A stretch of 64,000 bases of DNA from an uncultured Dehalococcoidia bacterium (GCA_951812795.1 OX638325.1:2504277-2568276); one strand, 5' to 3'. Shown: positions 17,452 through 26,317, counted from the first letter of the stretch. A program made the numbers and translations. The notes: generated by a model from the letters alone, not told the origin.

Positions 17452-17475
17452 CTACGGTTGGACATCGAACCGTAG
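17452..17475. promoter_or_regulatory. Inverted repeat upstream of the cyclophilin gene
   Basis: CTACGGTT and AACCGTAG, perfect complements of 8 bases, are separated by 8 bases and lie 28-51 bases before the cyclophilin ATG. This could be a dimeric repressor operator or a leader hairpin. Nothing shows which protein would bind. Confidence 0.35.
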
Positions 17476-17625
17476 AGCACTATGCTGTTTCACGATATCT
17501 GAGTATATCCGCGGGAGTCCAAGGAGTGGATCCCCAGCGTCTCTTTCGGCTCTCCGTGCCGACATCTGCTTCAGCAAAAGGGAAAGTGGTTTCCATTGGG
17601 ATGTCATTCCGAGCGCCTCCTGGGC

Positions 17626-17718
17626 TGTCATTCCGAGCGAAGCGAGGAATCTGATCGCGTGGCGATGGGGTTGGGTTGTTAGATTCTTCACTCCGCTTCG
17701 CTCCGTTCAGTATGACAA
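17626..17718. repeat. About 93-base hairpin repeat, copy 1
   Basis: Starts TGTCATTCCGAGCGAAGCGA and ends with its approximate inverted complement (CTCCGCTTCGCTCCGTTCAG followed by TATGACA), so the unit folds into a long imperfect stem around a GATCGCGTGGCGATGGGG loop. It is nearly identical to copy 2 at 17823-17914, and half-copies flank both (17603, 17930). Non-coding, of the MITE/REP type. Confidence 0.8.
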
Positions 17719-17822
17719 TGAGGGATTGTTCAGACTGACAAGGATGGCTCCGTCCAGTGTGATAGGACCGGTTTGGATCGGACCGGCGCGATGGGCATGG
17801 TTCAGACCGACTCGTGCTGGGA

Positions 17823-17914
17823 TGTCATTCCGAGCGAAGCGAGGAATCTATTCACGTGGTGGTGCGGTTGGGTTGTTAGATTCTTCACTCCGCTTCGCTC
17901 CGTTCAGAATGACA
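17823..17914. repeat. About 92-base hairpin repeat, copy 2
   Basis: Same structure and almost the same sequence as copy 1; the loop differs (TTCACGTGGTGGTGCGG). Together with half-copies on both sides it fills the 638-base gap between the cyclophilin gene and the 2-oxoacid dehydrogenase operon. No gene is supported in this gap. Confidence 0.8.
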
Positions 17915-18028
17915 TTCTTGGTGCCGTTCAGAATGACAAGAAGGACTTAGTTCGGAGTGACTCGATCGATTTCTTCGGAATGACACGATTCATAGAAACG
18001 ATGGGTTGGTGCTAAGCGTTTCGGGGTC

Positions 18029-18055
18029 TTGTTTGGTGCGCGCACAAACTATAAT
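18029..18055 (+). promoter_or_regulatory. Candidate promoter of the 2-oxoacid dehydrogenase operon, leaderless type
   Basis: A perfect TATAAT (18050-18055) ends 7 bases before the ATG at 18063, with TTGTTT (18029-18034) upstream at a 15-base spacing. With the -10 box so close, transcription would begin at or next to the start codon, giving an mRNA with no leader. No ribosome site is present before the ATG, which fits. Confidence 0.5.
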
Positions 18056-18062
18056 CCGCGTT

Positions 18063-19106
18063 ATGAGCGAATCGCCGAGTGATATTGCAGTTGAAGCTGA
18101 ATTGAGCCTGCCGTCGGGACTCACTCGAGAGCGTCTGTTAGGTGCGTATAAGACAATGTGCTTGAGCCGGGTGTTGGATGTTCGTATTTGGACGCTGAAT
18201 CGGCAGGGGAAGGCGGCGATCGCGGCGTCGGCGCAGGGGCATGAGGCGGCGCAGTTGGGGACGGTCCTGGCTACCGATCCGACGCGAGACCGCTACTTGA
18301 TCTACTACCGTCAGCTGACCGCGATGCTCGCGTTGGGAACAACCCCCACGGAAATGCTGATGCAGTTCTTGGCGCGGGATGGTGAGATCCTTAGCGCAGC
18401 GCGGCAATTCCCGTTGCACGGGGCGCATCCGCGGGTGGATCTGTTTTCGTTTTCCAACGTCGTCGGTACGCAGTTGCCGCAGGCCGTTGGCGTTGCGCTT
18501 GCCGACAAGATGAAGGGTAGGGACGCGGTTACGATCTCGTTCTTCGGCGATGGCGCGGCAAGTCAGGGCGATTGCCACGAGGCGATGAACTTTGCCGGGA
18601 TCCACAAGGTTCCTGTGGTGTTCCTGTGCGAGAACAATCGGTACGCGATATCGGTGCCGTTGGAGCAGCAGATGCCGGTGGATTCGATTGCTAGTCGGGC
18701 CTCATCATACGGCATCCCGGGTATCGAGGTTGATGGAACTGATGTTGTGGCGACCTATGAGGCGGTGAAAGAAGCTGTGGATCGGGCAAGGTCGGGAGGC
18801 GGAGCGAGTTTGGTGGAATTGCGCGTCGAAAGATTGTTGCCGCACACCACCGACGATGATCACACACGATATCGCTCCAAAGAGGATATCGAGCGTATAG
18901 CGAGTATGGATCCGTTGCCAATCACGGAAGCGATGTTGAAGCGCCAAGGAATCTTGGATCAGGCTACTGACGATGAGTTCAAAGAGTGGGCGAGGCGTGA
19001 GGTAGATGATGCTACGGATGAGGCAGAAGCTACGCCATTTCCTCCGGTCGGCGATATGTACGAAAAAGTGTTGGAGTCGGATGCGGGAGGCAACTCTCGT
19101 GCCTGA
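18063..19106 (+). CDS. 2-oxoacid dehydrogenase E1 component, alpha subunit
   Basis: 347 residues from the ATG of MSESPSDIAV; the frame is open 19 codons further up, but that part would overlap the promoter. It is the thiamine-diphosphate-binding half of the E1 heterotetramer: GDGAASQGDCHEAMNFAGIHKVPVVFLCENN is the ThDP motif (GDG to NN), and RLLPHTTDDDHTRYRSKEDI holds the phosphorylation-loop-like segment typical of branched-chain and acetoin/pyruvate E1 alpha. With E1 beta and E2 it oxidatively decarboxylates pyruvate or branched-chain 2-oxoacids to acyl-CoA. The substrate is not certain; the sequence looks more branched-chain-like. No E3 gene is nearby. Confidence 0.92.
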   Translation: MSESPSDIAVEAELSLPSGLTRERLLGAYKTMCLSRVLDVRIWTLNRQGKAAIAASAQGHEAAQLGTVLATDPTRDRYLIYYRQLTAMLALGTTPTEMLMQFLARDGEILSAARQFPLHGAHPRVDLFSFSNVVGTQLPQAVGVALADKMKGRDAVTISFFGDGAASQGDCHEAMNFAGIHKVPVVFLCENNRYAISVPLEQQMPVDSIASRASSYGIPGIEVDGTDVVATYEAVKEAVDRARSGGGASLVELRVERLLPHTTDDDHTRYRSKEDIERIASMDPLPITEAMLKRQGILDQATDDEFKEWARREVDDATDEAEATPFPPVGDMYEKVLESDAGGNSRA

Positions 19107-20085
19107 GATGACGTTGATCGAATCGGTTAGGGAGACGTTGCGCATGGAGATGCGGAGGGATCCGGACATCTTTATGCTGGGTGAGGATATTGGGCCGCGG
19201 GGTGGTGTGTTTCTCGCCAGCGAGGGGTTTGTGGACGAATTCGGCGAGGGTCGAATAATGAACACTCCCTTGGCCGAATCGTCGATCATCGGTATCGCGT
19301 TGGGTGCGGCAGTGAACGGAATGCGGCCGGTTGCTGAAATTCAATTTGCGGACTTTGTCTGGCCAGCGATTAACCAACTGGTCGGTGAGGCCGCGCGGGT
19401 GAGGTACGGGACGAATGGCGGGAAATTCGCGCCGATGACGGTCCGTGTGCCGTACGGCGGAGGGGTACGTGGAGGGCTCTATCATTCGCAGAGCATCGAA
19501 GTACTATTCGCACACACGCCGGGTTTGCAGGTGATCGCGCCAGCAACACCGTGGGACGCGCGTGGATTGCTGCGCTCGGCAATTCGGTCGAACGACCCGA
19601 CGGTGTTTCTAGAACACAAGAGAACCTATCGGTTGGTGCGTGGTGAAGCGCCGGATAGGGAGTACACGGAGCCGATAGGGAAGGCGGATGTGAAGCGCGC
19701 TGGAAGCGATGTCACGTTGGTCACCTATGGTTTGATGCTGCACTATTCGTTGCAGGCGGCGGAGATGGTTTCGCAGTCGGACGGGATCGAGACGGAAGTG
19801 GTCGATCTGCGGACGCTGCGGCCGATCGATGGTGAGACGATACTAGATTCGGTTTCGCAGACGGGCAGGGCGATGATTGTGCAGGAGGATACTGGAGCGG
19901 TGAGCGTGTCGTCGGAGGTTGCGGCCATCATTGCGTCGGAGGGCTTTTTCGATCTTGATGCACCGGTAAATCGGGTTACCGCGCCGGAGATACCGCCAAT
20001 GCCTTTCAGTCCCTTGCAGGAAGCGGAGTACATGCCGTCGCCGGAGAAGATTGCGGCGTCGATACGGCGGTTGGCGGAAGTCTGA
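19099..20085 (+). CDS. 2-oxoacid dehydrogenase E1 component, beta subunit
   Basis: 328 residues. A GGAGG site 8 bases before GTG 19099 favours that start over ATG 19108; both are next to or overlap the alpha stop codon at 19104-19106. The transketolase pyrimidine-binding half (FMLGEDIGPRGGVFLASEGF, then PLAESSIIGIALGAAVNGMRPVAEIQFADF) and the C-terminal transketolase domain (VTLVTYGLMLHYSLQAAEM, LRTLRPIDGETILDS, VQEDTGAVSVSSEV) are complete. It pairs with the alpha subunit to form the E1 active site. Translationally coupled in the operon E1alpha-E1beta-E2-lipB. Confidence 0.93.
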   Translation: MPEMTLIESVRETLRMEMRRDPDIFMLGEDIGPRGGVFLASEGFVDEFGEGRIMNTPLAESSIIGIALGAAVNGMRPVAEIQFADFVWPAINQLVGEAARVRYGTNGGKFAPMTVRVPYGGGVRGGLYHSQSIEVLFAHTPGLQVIAPATPWDARGLLRSAIRSNDPTVFLEHKRTYRLVRGEAPDREYTEPIGKADVKRAGSDVTLVTYGLMLHYSLQAAEMVSQSDGIETEVVDLRTLRPIDGETILDSVSQTGRAMIVQEDTGAVSVSSEVAAIIASEGFFDLDAPVNRVTAPEIPPMPFSPLQEAEYMPSPEKIAASIRRLAEV

Positions 20086-20088
20086 ACG

Positions 20089-21411
20089 ATGGCGACGATG
20101 CAGATAGAGATGCCGCACGTCGGGGAGTCGGTCACCGAGGCCGTGATCGGCAAGTGGTTGGTTTCGCCCGGCGATGCTATACGGCGTTACGATCCGCTTG
20201 TGGAGGTAATCACTGACAAGGTGAACATGGAAGTCCCGGCGCCGCGGGATGGCACGGTTACCGGGTTGTTGGTGAGCGAGGGCGACACAGTTCAGATGGG
20301 CGCTCCGATCGCCGAGATGGAGATCGAAGGAGCGGTTCCTGCACCGATAGTCGAAGAACCCGTTGCGACGTCAAGCCCGCCGGTCCAATCGGCGAGTCGT
20401 GTTGGCTCGATGATCGTGGGAGCGAATGTCGGCCCGACCGGTGGCGAGTTTACTGACACGAGTTTGCAGGCGGAATCCGTTGCCGCGGCGGAGCCAACGG
20501 CATCTTCGCCGGGCGCTCAAAGTCGGCGCCGGCGCGGCAGGGACGATCGCGGCGCCCGGATATCGCCGGTTGTGAGGCGGTTGGCAGAGCGGCACGGGAT
20601 TGATGTCAACGCGGTTAGCGGCACCGGAGCCGGCGGTCGCGTCACTAGACGAGATGTCGAGGAATACCTGGAGTCTTCTCCTGCAAGCGTCGTCGAAGCG
20701 CGAGGCGACGAGGTCGTAGAGCCTACTCCGATCCGGCGAATGATCGCCGAAAACATGGCGAAGAGCTTCCGGGAGATTCCCCACGCTTGGGGCGCAATCG
20801 AGGTGGACGTCACCGAATTGGCGAGTTACCGCTCACAGAATATCGAGCGAGTTCGGTCGAATACTGGTCACCGGCTGACGTATTTGCCGATGGTGTTGCA
20901 CCATGTCGCACGCGCATTGCGAGAGCACCGATTATTGAACGCAAGCTGGGTTGATGGAAAGGTTGTGTTGAAGGGCGCTGTAAACATCGGCGTTGCGGTG
21001 GCTGCCGAACAGGGGTTGGTTGTGCCGGTAGTGCGGAATGCCGATCAACTGACGATTGAGGAGACGGTGTCGGAGATGGCGAGAATCGTCGAAGGTGCCC
21101 GAGCTGGCAAGTTGCAGCTGGGTGATGTTCAGGGCGGCACGTTTACGTTGAACAATACAGGTGCGTTAGGCTCGGTGCTCGGCGGCGCGATTATCAACTA
21201 CCCACAAGCGGCAATCCTGACCACCGAGGCCATAATCAGGCGTCCGGTCGTGACCGAAACTCAAGATGGCGGAGAGGCGATTGCGATCCGGTCCATGATG
21301 AACATGTGCCTGTCGTTCGACCATCGGATCATCGACGGTGCAGAGGCATTGGCGTTCTTGGGCGAAATCAAGATTCGGCTCGAATCGATTTCCCAGGACG
21401 ACGTTTCCTGA
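20089..21411 (+). CDS. 2-oxoacid dehydrogenase E2 component (dihydrolipoamide acyltransferase)
   Basis: 440 residues. One N-terminal lipoyl domain (residues 1-77) with the lipoylated Lys44 in ITDKVNMEVP; an Ala/Pro/Glu-rich linker; the E3/E1-binding domain (about 157-195, RISPVVRRLAERHGIDVNAVSGTGAGGRVTRRDV in outline); and the acyltransferase domain ending in SFDHRIIDGAEA, where His412 and Asp416 are catalytic. It is the core of the multienzyme complex and passes acyl groups from the lipoyl arm to CoA. Three bases after E1 beta; its stop codon overlaps lipB by one base, so the enzyme that supplies its cofactor is made alongside it. Confidence 0.94.
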   Translation: MATMQIEMPHVGESVTEAVIGKWLVSPGDAIRRYDPLVEVITDKVNMEVPAPRDGTVTGLLVSEGDTVQMGAPIAEMEIEGAVPAPIVEEPVATSSPPVQSASRVGSMIVGANVGPTGGEFTDTSLQAESVAAAEPTASSPGAQSRRRRGRDDRGARISPVVRRLAERHGIDVNAVSGTGAGGRVTRRDVEEYLESSPASVVEARGDEVVEPTPIRRMIAENMAKSFREIPHAWGAIEVDVTELASYRSQNIERVRSNTGHRLTYLPMVLHHVARALREHRLLNASWVDGKVVLKGAVNIGVAVAAEQGLVVPVVRNADQLTIEETVSEMARIVEGARAGKLQLGDVQGGTFTLNNTGALGSVLGGAIINYPQAAILTTEAIIRRPVVTETQDGGEAIAIRSMMNMCLSFDHRIIDGAEALAFLGEIKIRLESISQDDVS

Positions 21412-22166
21412 TGATCGTTGATCGTTCAGTGATGCGCGCATCATGGTTGGGACGCGTTGCCTATCGCCCGACGCATGAGTTGCAGTGGTCGTTGGTGGAA
21501 CGGCGCAAAGCAGATCAGATTCCGAACACGCTGTTACTGCTGGAGCATGAAAACGTGTTTACTTTAGGGCGTCGGGCAGATGAGACCCATCTTTTAGCGA
21601 GCGGCGGGTTGGCAGCGACCAACGTTGCCGAGATTGTGGAGACGGATCGGGGTGGCGAGGCGACGTACCATGGCCCCGGTCAACTCGTCGCGTACCCGAT
21701 TATCAGCATCCGCGAATTGAAGTTCGGGCCAGTCGCCTACGTGCGGATCTTAGAGGAGACGATCATTCAATTGTTGCGCGGGTATGGGATCGCCGGCCAT
21801 CGAGTGGTTGGAAAGAGTGGCGTATGGATTGGTGGAGAACCGGGAAGCAAACCGGCCGTTGGCGATATCCCGGTGGGTCGCAAAATTGCCGCGATTGGCG
21901 TGCGAATCAGTGGCGGCGTCGCAATGCATGGAATGTCGCTAAACGTGAGCACAGATTTAAGCCTGTACTCGCACATTGTGCCATGTGGAATGCCTGGATT
22001 GGATGTTACGTCGATGGAACGGGAGACCAATCAGCTGCTAAGCGTAGAGAACATAGGGCGAGAATGGGCTGAGTTGTTTGCCGACATTCTGTTCCTAGAT
22101 GTCAAATGGCGGCCGGCATCGCAGTTTTCAGATTTTCAATCCGCACATGTGCCAGTTTCCGTATAG
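21411..22166 (+). CDS. lipB: Octanoyltransferase (lipoate biosynthesis)
   Basis: 251 residues, the family's usual length. It transfers octanoyl from acyl carrier protein to lipoyl domains, the first step of lipoate synthesis on E2. Conserved features: HENVFTLGRRAD, RGGEATYHGPGQLVAYPI, GRKIAAIGVRISGGVAMHG with catalytic Lys158, and VPCGMPGLDVTS with catalytic Cys192. The ATG overlaps the E2 stop (TGATG). An internal ATG at 21432 is also possible. No lipoyl synthase (lipA) is in the window. Seven bases later the beta-propeller/cyclophilin gene begins. Confidence 0.94.
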   Translation: MIVDRSVMRASWLGRVAYRPTHELQWSLVERRKADQIPNTLLLLEHENVFTLGRRADETHLLASGGLAATNVAEIVETDRGGEATYHGPGQLVAYPIISIRELKFGPVAYVRILEETIIQLLRGYGIAGHRVVGKSGVWIGGEPGSKPAVGDIPVGRKIAAIGVRISGGVAMHGMSLNVSTDLSLYSHIVPCGMPGLDVTSMERETNQLLSVENIGREWAELFADILFLDVKWRPASQFSDFQSAHVPVSV

Positions 22167-22172
22167 CGAACC

Positions 22173-25133
22173 ATGAAAATCACGACCTATAACCCGCGCG
22201 TTCTGTTCGTCCTCGGCTCTGCAATAGCCGCCGCATTGGTTTTGGTGGCCTGCACCACCGAGGAATCAGAACCTACCGCCACAGCTACACCGCCGCCGCC
22301 GATAGTGGTCGATATCGGGATGACGGCGAGTACGGTGATGGCACCGGTCGATATCGAGTTCGAGGCAATGAACTTTACTGATGGAGCCTCGTATTTCTGG
22401 GATTTCGGTGACGGTAACACCGCCGCCGGAACGAAAGCTCGTCATAGCTATCTTGATGCCGGATCGTTTACCGTCAAGCTGACAGCGTCTCGGGGCGATG
22501 AAGTCACATCAGCGGAGTCGACTATCGCAGTGCAACCCGGCGACGCGGGATGGCTGATATTGAACGCCGCGGAATTGACGCTGATTGGGGAAGAGGAGTT
22601 TCAGTTTGAGTTTGAGGCTTTTGATCATCTCGGGAATCAAGTCGACGATCCGATTTTAGTCTGGCACGCGGACCCATTCACTGGGAGCATTGACGAAAAA
22701 GGACTGTTTACGGCAAGCACGAATATCGGTTTCGCCGCGGAGGGAGTGCGCGTTGATTTCACGCGGGGTAATTTCACCGCGAATTACGTGGTGCCGGTAA
22801 CGGTGGTGCACGGCCCGGCGACGACTTTGGACGTTACGCCGGAGACAATCGATACCCGCGTGACTTGGGAAGTCGATCTGCATGCGGAGGTTTTGGATCA
22901 CGTCGGACACGTTCTTGAGGAGGCGGAAATCACATGGGAGGTATTGCGACCGGGAGATGCGGTAGATCAAACCGGCCATTACACACCGAACAAAGCCATC
23001 TCAGCGGAGGGCGCGTCGCTGGTTTTGGTGACGGCAGCCGTTGACGGCGTCACGTTGGAGCGGATCGTCAAGGGCACGGTCAAACCGGGGGCTTTGGATC
23101 GTGTAGAGGTCGAAGGATCATTGCTCGATTTGAAGACCGGCGACGAAGTGCAATTGACCGCCAAAGGATACGACCGATTTGGCAATGAGTTGGAGCTGGA
23201 CGAACTGAGTTGGGAGGTCGACGACCCTGAAGTCGGGAGTTTCAGCGAAGATGGAGTGTTCACCGCTGGATCCAATTCGGGCGAGTTTACCGAGAACACA
23301 GTTCGGGTGCGCGGAACCAAGGAGGGTGTGCAGACATTCGCAAACGTGCAACTGTCCATACTTCCCTCGAAAGCGGTCGCGATCGAATTTTCGACGCCGT
23401 TCGACTCGGTTCCCGCGGGTTCAAGTTCGCCAGTCCAGCTGCGGGTTGTTGACGAGAATGGAAATTCCATCAACGACGTTGACGTGTTTCTGGAAGTGAC
23501 AGGTGGCGGTAAGTTGAACTCGAACTACGCGTTCAACGCCGGGTTTAAACCGGGTTATTACGAAGATGCGATAGTAGCTAGGATTGTCGCCGAAGGCGCC
23601 GGAAACGAAGAACAGCTTGAAGCCGCGATGGACATCGAGGTACGCCAACGGAGTTCGGATTTTCTAGCCGTTGACATCGTCGGACCCCGAGGGGCAGTTG
23701 TCTATCTGATAAATCTTGCTACCGGCGATTTGATTCCTCTTTCGGCTGATATTGAGACCAACGAGTATATCGAGGACACGCCGGCGTGGTGGCCCGACGG
23801 ATCCCGTATCGCATATTCGAGCAATGTGAATGGTAGACGTGAGATCTGGGATATTGATCCATTCACGAACGACGTCAGGTTGTTGGTGTCGACGGAGAAT
23901 GGTGTCCTCATGCCGTCGATATCGCCTGATGGCCAGCGAATAGCTTTTGTCGAAGCCCGTGAGGATGCAACGGGCGTTTATGTAGCGGATTTCGAGTTCG
24001 ATGCGAATGGGGAGATAGCGAGTGTGGTGACGCTCGATGATGCGACTTTGTTGTCGACGGAACCGGGATTGCAGCACCTGTTTCCGGCGTGGTCGCCGGA
24101 CGGTGAATTTGTGATGTACACCTCAACATCGGGAGAGGGTCGTTTCAGAACGACCATAGCCGATGTGGTGGATGATTTCGGTAACGCAGTGGCCGAAGCT
24201 CGTGGCGCGCGTGGTCTGGCTTGGCACCCAGACGGGAATCGGATACTTGTGTCCGCCGCGCAACGCACGGAGGATGGTGAGGAGAAGACCGCGATCGCTC
24301 TCGGTGACCTCACAACGGGCGAAGTTGAGGAAATTGACGTTGGCGAATTGGATGTGGCGATCGCGACGATATCGCCCGATGGTTCGGAGATCGCGTTCGT
24401 TGACGAGGGTGAAGGCCAGTTGTGGTTGATGGACATCGATGGAACCGGGAGACGCCGCGCGCTCGGTGCACAGTTCCAGACCACGGTCACTGCATGGCGA
24501 CCGCAACCCTTGCAATTGCCTACGCCGATTGAACGTGAGGCGGGGAGCAAACTACTAAAGATTCCGACTGGGAACGTAAGTTCGGTCCGCGTGGATGATC
24601 CTATTTATGGGTCAGTGGGACCGTATCAGGTGTTGATTGAAACCGACCGTGGCGATGTACGACTCGACTTATTCAATCACCTCGCGCCGGTGACGGTCGA
24701 GAATTTTGTGAATCTCGTCAAGGCCGGGTATTACGACGGGCTGACATTCCATACCGTTGAACCCGAGTCGGCCGTTTTTGGCGGGTCCGTCGTCGATGCA
24801 TTTGGTGGGACGGCCGGTTACTACATACCCTCGGAGTTCAGCGCTGAAGCTTTGCACGACTCGGCAGGTACGGTTTCGATGGTTTCGAAAGTGGTGAACG
24901 GTGGTTCGTCCGAGTTTGTGATCGCTTTGGAGCCTAAACCGGACTGGGACGCCTATGTTGGCGGCGAACTGAAAGACTGTTCCGATCTGAGCGAGATTTG
25001 CTACACGGTGTTTGGTCGTGTCATCGAAGGACTTGACGTTGTGATGGGTTTTGAGCAAATTGACAAATTGTCCAGGGGAGCAACTCCGCATCGGATCATG
25101 CGAGCTACCGTGGAGGACGGAACTCAACAGTGA
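22173..25133 (+). CDS. Lipoprotein with PKD domain, Ig-like repeats, TolB-like beta-propeller and C-terminal cyclophilin domain
   Basis: 986 residues. Lipoprotein signal with Cys27 (AAALVLVAC) and a Thr/Pro linker. PKD domain at about 60-110 with YFWDFGDGNTAAGTKARHSY. Residues about 120-500 are beta-sandwich repeats of the invasin/Big kind (VTPETIDTRVTWEVD, LSWEVDDPEVGSFSEDGVFTAG). Residues about 505-795 are WD40/TolB-type blades (WPDGSRIAYSS, ISPDGQRIAFV, WSPDGEFVMYTS, WHPDGNRILVS, ISPDGSEIAFVD). A cyclophilin-type domain follows at 816-980. In that domain the catalytic Arg is replaced (FHTVEP where the family has FHRV) and the Gln of QGG is lost, so it is probably a binding module rather than an isomerase. 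Likely an exported surface protein; role unknown. Confidence 0.85.
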   Translation: MKITTYNPRVLFVLGSAIAAALVLVACTTEESEPTATATPPPPIVVDIGMTASTVMAPVDIEFEAMNFTDGASYFWDFGDGNTAAGTKARHSYLDAGSFTVKLTASRGDEVTSAESTIAVQPGDAGWLILNAAELTLIGEEEFQFEFEAFDHLGNQVDDPILVWHADPFTGSIDEKGLFTASTNIGFAAEGVRVDFTRGNFTANYVVPVTVVHGPATTLDVTPETIDTRVTWEVDLHAEVLDHVGHVLEEAEITWEVLRPGDAVDQTGHYTPNKAISAEGASLVLVTAAVDGVTLERIVKGTVKPGALDRVEVEGSLLDLKTGDEVQLTAKGYDRFGNELELDELSWEVDDPEVGSFSEDGVFTAGSNSGEFTENTVRVRGTKEGVQTFANVQLSILPSKAVAIEFSTPFDSVPAGSSSPVQLRVVDENGNSINDVDVFLEVTGGGKLNSNYAFNAGFKPGYYEDAIVARIVAEGAGNEEQLEAAMDIEVRQRSSDFLAVDIVGPRGAVVYLINLATGDLIPLSADIETNEYIEDTPAWWPDGSRIAYSSNVNGRREIWDIDPFTNDVRLLVSTENGVLMPSISPDGQRIAFVEAREDATGVYVADFEFDANGEIASVVTLDDATLLSTEPGLQHLFPAWSPDGEFVMYTSTSGEGRFRTTIADVVDDFGNAVAEARGARGLAWHPDGNRILVSAAQRTEDGEEKTAIALGDLTTGEVEEIDVGELDVAIATISPDGSEIAFVDEGEGQLWLMDIDGTGRRRALGAQFQTTVTAWRPQPLQLPTPIEREAGSKLLKIPTGNVSSVRVDDPIYGSVGPYQVLIETDRGDVRLDLFNHLAPVTVENFVNLVKAGYYDGLTFHTVEPESAVFGGSVVDAFGGTAGYYIPSEFSAEALHDSAGTVSMVSKVVNGGSSEFVIALEPKPDWDAYVGGELKDCSDLSEICYTVFGRVIEGLDVVMGFEQIDKLSRGATPHRIMRATVEDGTQQ

Positions 25134-26317
25134 AATATCCATCCGCGATTACGCATCTAGAGTGCACATTGACTGGCGAGCGTTTCGACTCCTCGCAGCC
25201 ACATCGTACCAACCCGGCTAACGGAAAACCTCTGTTCGCGAGATACGACCTCGACAGGGCGAAGACAACCTTGACCAAAGACTCTTTGTCGGATCGTCCA
25301 ACAAACATGTGGCGTTATCGAGAAGTCATGCCGGTGATCGACGATGGCAACATCATAACGCTAGGCGAGGGCTGGACACCATTGCTCAAGGCTGATCGAT
25401 TGGCGGCCGCGACGGATGTGAACACAATCCTGATCAAGGACGAGGGAGTAAACCCAACGGGTTCATTCAAAGCGCGGGGGCTTGGTGCGGCGGTATCGAA
25501 GGCGAATGAGTTGGGTCAGACGCGATTGACGATGCCTTCCGCAGGCAATGCTGCGGGTGCAATGTCGGCGTATGCGGCCGCGGGCGGAATGGAGGCACAC
25601 GTCTTCATGCCGAAGGATGCGCCTATTGCAAACAAAGTCGAATGTGAGGCATACGGAGCGAGGTTGACGCTGGTTGAAGGCTTCATAACCGACGCCGGGC
25701 AGATGTCGCAACGGGCCGCTGAAGAGTTGGGATTGTTCGACGTCTCGACCTTGCGGGAGCCGTATCGCGCGGAGGGCAAGAAGACGATGGGATATGAGAT
25801 CGTCGAGCAGATGGGTTTCGAGGTGCCCGATGTGATCGTTTATCCGACTGGTGGTGGCACTGGAATAGTGGGCATATGGAAGGCAATGGACGAGATGGAG
25901 GAGTTGGGCTGGATCGGATCAGAACGTCCGCGGATGGTCTGCGTTCAGGCGGAGGGTTGCGCGCCTTTAGTTGCAGCGTTCGAAAAGGGGGAGGAGTTCG
26001 CAGAGCCGTTCCCTAACCCTCAAACGTTGGCAGCCGGGATGCGAGTTCCGGCTGCAATTGGTGACTTCTTGGTCATCCGCGCAGTCCGGGAGAGCGGCGG
26101 GACTGCCGTAACTGTGTCGGACGAGGAGATGGTGGATGGGATGGTCGAGATGGCTCGGATGGAAGGCGTGTTCGCCGCGCCTGAGGGTGGTGCAACCTTG
26201 GCGGCGATGCGGAAGTTGATCGACAGTGGATTGATTTCGCGTGACGAGCGGGTCGTGCTGCTCGTGACCGGGAACGCGCACAAGTACTTGGATATGTTGC
26301 CGGCTGGGATGATCTGA
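25130..26317 (+). CDS. thrC: Threonine synthase
   Basis: 395 residues. PLP-dependent conversion of O-phosphohomoserine to threonine. The PLP lysine is Lys114 in NPTGSFKARGL, and the phosphate-binding loop is PTGGGTGIVG. The N-terminal segment (HLECTLTGERFDSSQPH and onward) is the usual start of this group, though it keeps only one Cys where many relatives have a zinc-ribbon. GTG start overlaps the previous stop (GTGA), so translation is coupled to the propeller/cyclophilin gene, an odd partner for an amino-acid enzyme. The related cysteate or cystathionine enzymes are less likely given the length and N-terminus. Confidence 0.88.
   Translation: MKYPSAITHLECTLTGERFDSSQPHRTNPANGKPLFARYDLDRAKTTLTKDSLSDRPTNMWRYREVMPVIDDGNIITLGEGWTPLLKADRLAAATDVNTILIKDEGVNPTGSFKARGLGAAVSKANELGQTRLTMPSAGNAAGAMSAYAAAGGMEAHVFMPKDAPIANKVECEAYGARLTLVEGFITDAGQMSQRAAEELGLFDVSTLREPYRAEGKKTMGYEIVEQMGFEVPDVIVYPTGGGTGIVGIWKAMDEMEELGWIGSERPRMVCVQAEGCAPLVAAFEKGEEFAEPFPNPQTLAAGMRVPAAIGDFLVIRAVRESGGTAVTVSDEEMVDGMVEMARMEGVFAAPEGGATLAAMRKLIDSGLISRDERVVLLVTGNAHKYLDMLPAGMI

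Noticed and set aside
17603-17950. CRISPR-like array because of recurring near-identical units
   Set aside because: Only two long units with internal inverted symmetry and no regular spacers; fits hairpin repeats instead.
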